From an uncultured Oscillospiraceae bacterium (GTDB lineage Bacteria > Bacillota > Clostridia > Oscillospirales > Oscillospiraceae), in the NCBI GenBank assembly GCA_934661715.1, contig CAKUJL010000121.1, forward strand, positions 1 to 5,156: a DNA stretch of 5,156 bases. Direction: 5' to 3'. Below, one piece after another: positions 1-4,809 of the stretch (positions are counted from its first letter, which is position 1; each line of letters starts with the position of its first letter). A model generated the notes under the pieces. It saw only the letters and a list, made by a program, of their open reading frames with translations. It had not been told where the DNA came from and ran no database searches. A program made the position numbers and the translations under genes.

Positions 1-421
1 AAAATAAACTGCACTGCTTTTCCGGGATCGTGCGAAGAAACCGATCAATGGCCGCGCCGAGTTCCCGCTCATCCATCGTCTGCTCGACGCCTCCCATCGC
101 CGGAACGCACTCCGAGAGCTCATCGAGCGCCGCGGGGAAGCTGTCTCCGCCGCGTTTTTCCGCGTGGGCCGCCTTGTACCGGTCGAGAGACAAGTTGCGC
201 GTGATGCGGCCCAGAAACGCCGATAATATGGACGGCCGCTGCGGCGGCATCGCGTTCCACGCCCGGAGCCACGTGTCCGAGACGCACTCCTCGGTGTCTT
301 CGAAATTTTTCAGAATGTTGTGGGCAATTGCGCGGCAGTAGCCGCCGTATTTTGTATCCGTCTCCTGTACGGCCTGTTCCGACCTTGCCCAGTACAGGTC
401 GATGATCTGGGAATCTTCCAT
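1..421 (-). CDS. RNA polymerase sigma factor, sigma-70 family, ECF-like (partial, C-terminus outside window)
   Basis: Reading leftward from the ATG at 421, an open frame of 140 codons reaches the window edge without a stop. It begins MEDSQIIDLYWARSEQAV. Residues about 22-90 look like sigma region 2: a helix around KYGGYCRAIAHNIL, then the acidic NFEDTEECVSDTWLRAWN stretch, then the DNA-melting/-10 recognition helix around LGRITRNLSLDRYK (70-83). Residues 90-125 form a linker, and FLRTIPEKQ (128-136) is the usual opening of region 4, so the -35-binding helix-turn-helix lies beyond the edge. The full protein would probably be about 180-190 residues. The start is supported by AAGGAGG at 433-427, five bases upstream. 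Such sigma factors redirect RNA polymerase to a small regulon and are often encoded beside an anti-sigma gene; any such gene would lie left of the window. It is divergent from the ymdB operon and has an ECF-like promoter of its own. The family call is secure; the stimulus is unknown. Confidence 0.93.
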   Translation of the reverse strand, partial: MEDSQIIDLYWARSEQAVQETDTKYGGYCRAIAHNILKNFEDTEECVSDTWLRAWNAMPPQRPSILSAFLGRITRNLSLDRYKAAHAEKRGGDSFPAALDELSECVPAMGGVEQTMDERELGAAIDRFLRTIPEKQCSLF

Positions 422-452
422 AGCGCCCTCCTTCTGTCTGTCTACCATGTAA

Positions 453-478
453 GACGAGAAATTTCGCCTTCGGTTGCA
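453..478 (-). promoter_or_regulatory. ECF-type promoter facing the sigma factor gene (probable autoregulation)
   Basis: On the minus strand TGCAAC (478-473) is followed by exactly 16 bases and then CGTC (456-453). This matches the established ECF promoter layout, an AAC-containing -35 and a CGTC/CGTA -10 about 16 bases apart, as in Bacillus subtilis sigma-M and sigma-W promoters. The predicted start site near 446 would leave a leader of about 25 bases holding the AAGGAGG ribosome binding site. A promoter of this type immediately before an ECF-like sigma gene suggests autoregulation. The motif is seen directly; its recognition by this sigma factor is inferred. Confidence 0.6.
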
Positions 479-493
479 CGGTTTTGTTTTTTT

Positions 494-502
494 AGTATAG
501 CA
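494..502 (-). promoter_or_regulatory. Possible extended -10 promoter (TGCTATACT) facing the sigma factor gene
   Basis: The minus strand reads TGC (502-500) followed by TATACT (499-494), a five-of-six -10 box with the extended-10 TG. The hexamer 17 bases upstream, TTTCCG (522-517), is a poor -35. It could give basal sigma-A-dependent transcription of the sigma gene with a leader of about 65 bases, upstream of the ECF-type site. It overlaps the control region of the divergent operon, so some of the match may be chance in an AT-rich stretch. Confidence 0.35.
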
Positions 503-531
503 TAGTCAAACGGTTTCGGAAATGGTATAAT
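503..531 (+). promoter_or_regulatory. Sigma-A-type promoter of the ymdB-yhaO-yhaN operon
   Basis: A perfect -10 box TATAAT lies at 526-531 and is preceded by TGG (523-525), giving a full extended -10 element. At 17-base spacing the -35 position holds TAGTCA (503-508), which matches TTGACA at four of six positions. Transcription should start near 538, leaving a leader of about 25 bases before the ATG at 563. The ribosome binding site AAGGAG (549-554) sits eight bases before that ATG. This is the only good forward promoter seen ahead of the three-gene operon. Confidence 0.75.
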
Positions 532-562
532 GTCCCCAAATGAAAGGTAAGGAGAATGCAGT

Positions 563-1336
563 ATGGAATTGCGCGTTCTGGCCGTGGGCGACGTGGTGGG
601 CACGCCGGGCCTGCGGTTTCTGGAACAAAAATTACGGGGCGTAAGACGCCTGTATGAGATTGATTTTTGCATCGTAAACGGCGAAAATGCCAGCGGCGTT
701 GGCCTAACGCCGCAGCAAGCGGAGAGTATTTTTGATGCGGGCGCGGATGTCATCACGCTGGGAAACCACACGTGGAACCGGCGGGAGATCTGCCCGTTTT
801 TGGACGACTGCGCGTATATTTTAAGACCCGCGAACTTTCAGCCGAGTCTTCCGGGGCGCGGCTGGGGCGTTTTTGAAACGAAAGCAGGGCCTGTGGCGGT
901 TGCGAATTTAATTGGCCGCTGCTCGATGGACTTCGGGCCCGACAATCCCTTCCGCGTGGTCGATCAGATTTTGAAGGACGTGGGAGATATCCCCATTTTT
1001 GTGGATTTTCACGCCGAAGCGACGAGCGAGAAGCTTGCGATGGGCTACTATCTCGACGGAAAGGTCTCGGCCCTCTGGGGCACGCACACGCACGTTCCGA
1101 CGGCAGACGAGCAGATTTTGCCGAACGGTACCGGCTATCAGACCGACATCGGCATGACGGGGCCCGTCGTTTCCGTGCTTGGCGTCAAGCCCGAGCAGTC
1201 GATCGCGATGTTCCGCGGGGAATTAACGAGCCGGTATGAAACGGCGCCGGGGCCGTGCAAGCTCTGCGGCGCGGTGTTTACGATCGATCCCAAAACGAGG
1301 CTCTGCACGCAGACAGAAAGGGTGACGGTGCTGTGA
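563..1336 (+). CDS. ymdB: YmdB-family (TIGR00282) metallophosphoesterase, cyclic nucleotide phosphodiesterase
   Basis: The 257-residue product is complete and close to the usual length of about 260-265. It carries the family's metal-binding motifs in order: GDVVG with D10, NGENASG with E41 and N42, GNHTWN with N68 and H69, RPAN (88-91), DFHAEATSEK with H150, and GTHTHVPTADE with H175 and H177. The GYQTDIGMTGP segment (191-201) is also typical. All expected ligands of the two-metal site are present, so the enzyme should be active. In Bacillus subtilis YmdB hydrolyses 2',3'-cyclic nucleotides and affects the choice between biofilm and motility; that role is known for the relative, not shown here. 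It has no signal peptide or membrane segment and should be cytosolic. The ATG at 563 is supported by AAGGAG at 549-554. It is the first gene of the operon and its stop overlaps the next start by four bases. In many Bacillota ymdB follows rny (RNase Y); here the upstream neighbour is a divergent sigma gene. Confidence 0.95.
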   Translation: MELRVLAVGDVVGTPGLRFLEQKLRGVRRLYEIDFCIVNGENASGVGLTPQQAESIFDAGADVITLGNHTWNRREICPFLDDCAYILRPANFQPSLPGRGWGVFETKAGPVAVANLIGRCSMDFGPDNPFRVVDQILKDVGDIPIFVDFHAEATSEKLAMGYYLDGKVSALWGTHTHVPTADEQILPNGTGYQTDIGMTGPVVSVLGVKPEQSIAMFRGELTSRYETAPGPCKLCGAVFTIDPKTRLCTQTERVTVL

Positions 1337-2415
1337 TCACATTTTTACACGCGGCGGACCTGCATCTGGACGCGCCGTTTTCCGGCCTTTCTCCCGTGCA
1401 GGCGGCAAAGCGTCGCGAAGAGCAGCTGGCGCTCGTGCGCGAACTGTTCGAACGGGGCAGCGAGCGGGGCTGCACGCTTGCGCTTCTGGCGGGAGACCTC
1501 TTTGACGCGCCGGAGGTGCGGCCGGACACACTGGAGCAGGTGCAAAGAGCCTGTGCGGGCTTCCACGGACATATTTTCATCGCGCCCGGAAACCACGACT
1601 GCTGCAAGCCCGGCGGCGTCTACTCCATTGGCGGCTGGCCGGAAAACGTCCATATTTTCACGTCGCGGGATATTTCCTGCGTCGAGCTGCCGGACTGCAC
1701 CGTCTATGGCGCGGGCTTCGCGCAGGTCTGTGAAAACGCGATGCTGGACGGCTTTCACGCAGAAGGCGGGAAACCTGCCCTCATGGTCCTGCACGGCGAC
1801 TGCCTGCAAAAGGACTCGCCCTATGACCCCATTACAAAAGAGCAGATCGAACGCTCGAACCTCACCTATCTCGCCCTCGGCCATATTCATCAGGCAAGCG
1901 GTCTTTTACGCGCCGGAGGGACGTTTTACGCGTGGCCCGGCTGCGCGATGGGGCGCGGCTTTGACGAGCTGGGCGAAAAGGGCGTGTATTTTGGGAGAAT
2001 TACGGATTCCGGCGAGGTCTTCTTGGAATTTGCGCCGCTCGGCGGGCGAAAATACGAAATTTTGCGCGTGGAAGCGGGAGACGACGCGCTTTCCGCAATC
2101 GAACAGGCTCTGCCGCGAAGCACGCAGGACGATATCTACCGCATCATACTCACGGGCCAGGCCGCGCTTCCGGACACGAGAGCGCTCACCCGCGCGTTAG
2201 AGGGCCGCTTTTTTGCCCTTACCATCCGCGACGAGACAAGACCGAAGCAGGACCTCTGGAGCGGCGCGGGCGAAGATACGCTGCGGGGTTTCTTTTTGCA
2301 GACGCTTCGCACGCAGTATGACGCGGCAGCCGACGACGAAACCCGGCGAAAAATAGCCCGGGCGGCGAAATTTGGACTCGATGCGATGGAAAACCGGCTG
2401 GAGGTGGACGGATGA
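1333..2415 (+). CDS. yhaO: YhaO-like DNA repair exonuclease, SbcD/Mre11-type metallophosphoesterase
   Basis: From the GTG at 1333 the product has 360 residues and starts with ITFLHAADLHLD, exactly at the first calcineurin-type phosphoesterase motif. Motifs in order are ADLHLD (D9, H11), AGDLFD (D55), PGNHD (N87, H88), VLHGD (H154) and LGHIH (H184, H186), the full two-metal set of the SbcD/Mre11 superfamily. Residues from about 235 onward form a less conserved C-terminal region, where Mre11-type proteins carry the capping and ATPase-contact parts. The GTG overlaps the ymdB stop as GTGA, and AGAAAGG at 1315-1321 is a serviceable though distant ribosome binding site, so coupling from ymdB is likely. 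A GTG 78 bases further upstream in frame would add 26 residues with no family resemblance, so it was not chosen. The next gene encodes the matching Rad50/SbcC-like ATPase, which supports a nuclease-ATPase complex acting on DNA ends or structures. Substrate and physiological role are inferred from the family. The Bacillus YhaO is somewhat longer, at around 400 residues. Confidence 0.88.
   Translation: MITFLHAADLHLDAPFSGLSPVQAAKRREEQLALVRELFERGSERGCTLALLAGDLFDAPEVRPDTLEQVQRACAGFHGHIFIAPGNHDCCKPGGVYSIGGWPENVHIFTSRDISCVELPDCTVYGAGFAQVCENAMLDGFHAEGGKPALMVLHGDCLQKDSPYDPITKEQIERSNLTYLALGHIHQASGLLRAGGTFYAWPGCAMGRGFDELGEKGVYFGRITDSGEVFLEFAPLGGRKYEILRVEAGDDALSAIEQALPRSTQDDIYRIILTGQAALPDTRALTRALEGRFFALTIRDETRPKQDLWSGAGEDTLRGFFLQTLRTQYDAAADDETRRKIARAAKFGLDAMENRLEVDG
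2400..2405 (+). promoter_or_regulatory. Ribosome binding site of yhaN inside the end of yhaO
   Basis: GGAGGT at 2400-2405 is a near-perfect Shine-Dalgarno sequence six bases before the ATG at 2412. It lies within the last codons of yhaO. It fixes the yhaN start and suggests that yhaN can be initiated efficiently in its own right as well as through the ATGA stop/start overlap. Confidence 0.85.
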
Positions 2416-4622
2416 AGCTTTTGAAACTGACCGCCAGCTTCGGCGGCCTTCAGAAACGGGAGCTGACACTGGATGGCGGGCTCAACGTCTTCTGCCTTCC
2501 GAACGAGGCCGGAAAATCGACGTGGAGCATGTTCCTTCTTTGTATGTTCTACGGCGTGGACACCTCCGAGCGCCCGGCAAAGGGCGTGCTCCCGGTCAAG
2601 ACGCGCTTTAAGCCGTGGTGGGGCGGCAGCATGGAGGGGCGCATGGAACTCGAGTGGCAGGGGCGGCGCATCGCCATCGAGCGCACCAGCACCGCAAGAG
2701 CGCCTTTGGGCCAGTTCCGCGCGTGGGACTTAGATTCCGGCGAAAAGATCCCCGAGCTCACGGCGGACAACTGCGGCGAGACGCTGCTGGGCGTTCCGCG
2801 AAGCGTGTACCTTCGAAGCGCCTTTCTCGGCCAGAACGCCCTCGCGGTCACGCAGGACGCGGCGCTTGAGAGGCGGCTTTCCAGTTTGGTCACCAGCGGA
2901 GACGAATCCGTCAGCGCCGCCGAGACGCAAAAACGCCTCAAGGACGCACGAAACCGCATCCGGCACAATAAGACGGGCCTTCTTCCCGACGCGCAGCGGG
3001 AGCTCGAGACGGTAAACGACACGCTTTCGCAGCTGCACGCGCTTCTTTCCCAGACGGCGGAGGGCCGCGCAAAGGAGCAGCAGCTTTTCGCCCGGCAGCG
3101 GGAGCTGGAAGCGGACATCTCCTGCTTTGCGCGATATCAGACCGCGCAGCGCTTCTTAAAAAAGCGCAAACAGGAGCAGCTCGTGGAGGACAAAACGCGT
3201 GCGGCAGAACAGGCGCTGCAAAACGCGAAGCAGTATCCCGAAAAATCGCGGCTCGAGGCACTTTCCAAAGACCTCGACACGCTGGAATCCAAGCGCACGC
3301 TTCTGCCGCAGACGCCGAAGGACCCGCCGCTGCCTCCCGAAAAGCCCGTCTGCCCGCCGGTGTTCGCGAATCTTTCGGACGAGGAAATTCTCCCGAAGGC
3401 CGAGCGGGACGCAAAACGCTGTGACGCGCTGATGCAGGAAAAGAAAGCGCCCGCCGCGCTCGCGTTTGCCATCGGCTTTTGCTTCCTTGTGGCGGCGATT
3501 TTGCTTTTTGCGCTGGCAAAAAATCTGCCGCTGGCGATGCTTGCCGCAGCGCTGGCCATTGCCGGTCTGGGCGCTGGCTTTTGGAACGTCCGGAAAAACC
3601 GCCTGCGGGAGGAAAAGCTTCACGAGGCGAAGCTTCTTTGTGCGCAGTATGAAAACCGGGAGCCTTCGCAGTTCGTAAGCTTTGCGGCAAACTATCACGC
3701 GTCGGCCCTTCTTTTCCGGCAGGCGCAGACTGCTTACGAGACCGCGCTTCAGGAATACCGCACGGCTCGACAGGACGCGGAAACGGCGCGGGGCGCATAT
3801 CTGGAGCTGCGCGGCAGACTTCTCGGCGGCGTCAACGCGTTTGCGCCTGAAGTAACGGAGGAAGAAGCGGCTCGAGAAGCGATCGATCACGCGCTTTCCG
3901 CATGGGCGCAGGCGGACGCGGCGCAGGACGAAGCATCCCACGCAAGGGCCGCGTTGGAGGCCATCTGTCAGGCGCTCTCGAACGAAAAAGAGCCGGAGGT
4001 CCCGGCGGGAGACTGGGCGCAGTTTGATCTTCCCGCGGCAAAGCAGGAGCTGGCATTTACCGTTTCGCAGCTTTCGCGTCTTCGCTCCGAGCTCGACCGC
4101 AGCCGCGGCGTTTTGCAGACGCTGGGAGACAGTGCGGCCTTACAGGCGCAGAAGGCGGCGCTGGAAAGCAGAATTTCGGAATTGCAGGAAAGAGACGAAG
4201 CGCTATCCATGGCGCAGGCGGCATTGGAGGAGGCTTCCTCTGCGCTTCAGACGCGCTTTGCCCCGAGACTGACCGCCCGGGCCGCGGAAATTTTCGCAGG
4301 GCTCACCGGCGGGCGGTATGAGCAGATGACGCTCGACCGGCAGATGAACCTCTGGGCGACGGAAACGGGCGAGGTCGCGCAAAGGCCGGTGCTGGCGCTC
4401 TCCGGCGGAACGGCAGATCAGCTGTATCTGGCGCTGCGGCTTGCGATCGTGGAGCTGGCGCTGCCGGATGACGCGCCGATCGTGCTGGACGACGCGCTTG
4501 CGATGTTCGACGACGAGCGGGCAGAAAAAGCCCTGCGGGTTTTGAAAAAGCTCTCCGGAACGCGGCAGATTTTGCTTTTCTCATGCCACAGCCGGGAGGC
4601 GCAGATGCTCGAATCGCTGTAA
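2412..4622 (+). CDS. yhaN: YhaN-like AAA/ABC-type ATPase (SbcC/Rad50/SMC superfamily) with central membrane hairpin
   Basis: The 736-residue product has the split nucleotide-binding domain of Rad50/SbcC proteins. The N-terminal half carries a P-loop LPNEAGKST (29-37) and a Q-loop at FLGQ (Q141). The C-terminal half carries the ABC signature LSGGT (663-667), Walker B IVLDD (690-694) and an H-loop at SCHSRE (H726). Between them lie two long helical, Glu/Ala/Gln/Arg-rich segments (about 165-295 and 396-615) that should form antiparallel coiled coils. At their junction are a proline-rich stretch (about 300-316) and two hydrophobic segments (about 348-370 and 372-393) that look like a membrane hairpin. 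No CxxC zinc hook is present. ATP binding should clamp two heads and gate the partner nuclease YhaO, encoded just upstream with an ATGA overlap. As I recall, Bacillus YhaN is longer (about 960 residues) and also has predicted membrane segments. Family assignment is firm; DNA role and membrane location are inferred. An intrinsic terminator follows 14 bases after the stop. Confidence 0.88.
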   Translation: MKLLKLTASFGGLQKRELTLDGGLNVFCLPNEAGKSTWSMFLLCMFYGVDTSERPAKGVLPVKTRFKPWWGGSMEGRMELEWQGRRIAIERTSTARAPLGQFRAWDLDSGEKIPELTADNCGETLLGVPRSVYLRSAFLGQNALAVTQDAALERRLSSLVTSGDESVSAAETQKRLKDARNRIRHNKTGLLPDAQRELETVNDTLSQLHALLSQTAEGRAKEQQLFARQRELEADISCFARYQTAQRFLKKRKQEQLVEDKTRAAEQALQNAKQYPEKSRLEALSKDLDTLESKRTLLPQTPKDPPLPPEKPVCPPVFANLSDEEILPKAERDAKRCDALMQEKKAPAALAFAIGFCFLVAAILLFALAKNLPLAMLAAALAIAGLGAGFWNVRKNRLREEKLHEAKLLCAQYENREPSQFVSFAANYHASALLFRQAQTAYETALQEYRTARQDAETARGAYLELRGRLLGGVNAFAPEVTEEEAAREAIDHALSAWAQADAAQDEASHARAALEAICQALSNEKEPEVPAGDWAQFDLPAAKQELAFTVSQLSRLRSELDRSRGVLQTLGDSAALQAQKAALESRISELQERDEALSMAQAALEEASSALQTRFAPRLTARAAEIFAGLTGGRYEQMTLDRQMNLWATETGEVAQRPVLALSGGTADQLYLALRLAIVELALPDDAPIVLDDALAMFDDERAEKALRVLKKLSGTRQILLFSCHSREAQMLESL

Positions 4623-4636
4623 CTGGATATTTGGAG

Positions 4637-4674
4637 AAAATGACAAGGGTGCGGCCTGCATCCTTGTCATTTTT
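4637..4674 (+). terminator. Intrinsic terminator closing the ymdB-yhaO-yhaN operon
   Basis: The left arm at 4637-4652 (AAAATGACAAGGGTGC) pairs with 4658-4673 (GCATCCTTGTCATTTT) over 16 base pairs with a single G-U wobble, leaving a five-base loop GGCCT. A five-T run (4670-4674) ends the structure and an A run begins it, so weak activity in the reverse direction is also possible. It starts 14 bases after the yhaN stop and separates the operon from the dipeptidase gene. Confidence 0.9.
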
Positions 4675-4711
4675 GTCGGAACTGTGCCTATCTTTTTGGG
4701 CTTGCCTGCGC

Positions 4712-4717
4712 TATAAT
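4712..4717 (+). promoter_or_regulatory. Candidate -10 box (TATAAT) for the dipeptidase gene
   Basis: A consensus TATAAT lies at 4712-4717. It follows the operon terminator and precedes the dipeptidase start by 92 bases, so the gene would have a leader of about 85 bases. No good -35 is present: at 17-base spacing the hexamer is TATCTT (4689-4694), and there is no extended -10 TG. Recognition may therefore need an activator, or the true promoter may lie elsewhere in this gap. Confidence 0.5.
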
Positions 4718-4730
4718 TTAGCCAGCTAAA
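4717..4730. promoter_or_regulatory. Inverted repeat TTTAGC-CA-GCTAAA, possible operator
   Basis: Two perfect 6-base arms (4717-4722 and 4725-4730) flank a two-base centre. The element starts on the last base of the candidate -10 box and covers the predicted transcription start, a common place for a repressor site. No regulator is encoded in the window and the arms are short, so the operator role is only a suggestion. Confidence 0.35.
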
Positions 4731-4733
4731 CAA

Positions 4734-4757
4734 TTAGCGTGTTAGCATATTAGCGTA
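4734..4757 (+). repeat. Three tandem 8-base repeats, TTAGCRTR
   Basis: TTAGCGTG (4734-4741), TTAGCATA (4742-4749) and TTAGCGTA (4750-4757) follow one another with no gap and differ only by purine changes at the sixth and eighth positions. TCAG (4758-4761) looks like the start of a decayed fourth unit. TTAGCCAG at 4718-4725 sits exactly two periods upstream, so the array may once have extended to the -10 box. It lies in the probable transcribed leader of the dipeptidase gene. Confidence 0.75.
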
Positions 4758-4769
4758 TCAGAAAAGACC

Positions 4770-4785
4770 GGCGGCACGCGCCGCC
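4770..4785 (+). other. Short GC-rich hairpin in the dipeptidase leader
   Basis: GGCGGC (4770-4775) and GCCGCC (4780-4785) can form a six-pair all-GC stem with loop ACGC. It ends 12 bases before the AAGGAGG ribosome binding site (4798-4804). There is no T run, so it is not a terminator. It might stabilise the message or affect initiation, or it may have no function. Confidence 0.4.
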
Positions 4786-4809
4786 CATCGAGAAGAAAAG
4801 GAGGAAGCT

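Noticed and set aside
120..479. Minus-strand open frame of 119 codons overlapping the sigma factor in another frame
   Set aside because: The neighbouring frame from the ATG at 421 has an ideal ribosome binding site and clear sigma region 2 sequence; this one has neither.
504..509. Minus-strand TTGACT as a -35 box for the sigma gene
   Set aside because: No -10-like hexamer lies 16-18 bases downstream; the TATACT next to it is far too close to be its partner.
1255..1332. Upstream GTG giving yhaO 26 extra N-terminal residues
   Set aside because: The extra residues lie wholly within ymdB and resemble no family member, while the GTG at 1333 starts right before the first metal-binding motif in a classic GTGA overlap.
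1478..2200. Plus-strand open frame of 240 codons inside yhaO
   Set aside because: It is a frame-shifted shadow with Arg/Ser-rich, low-information sequence, whereas the yhaO frame carries all phosphoesterase motifs.
3615..3635. AAGCTT repeated 15 bases apart within yhaN
   Set aside because: Explained by the repeated codon pair for Lys-Leu in the coiled coil (EKLHEAKLL); no sign of a regulatory element.
2938..3798. Long open frame on the minus strand inside yhaN (286 codons), and a second at 3156-3941 (261 codons)
   Set aside because: Both are antisense to the coiled-coil arms of a well-supported gene, are rich in Arg/Pro/Ala/Ser as expected from reverse reading of GC-rich codons, and show no recognisable motif.
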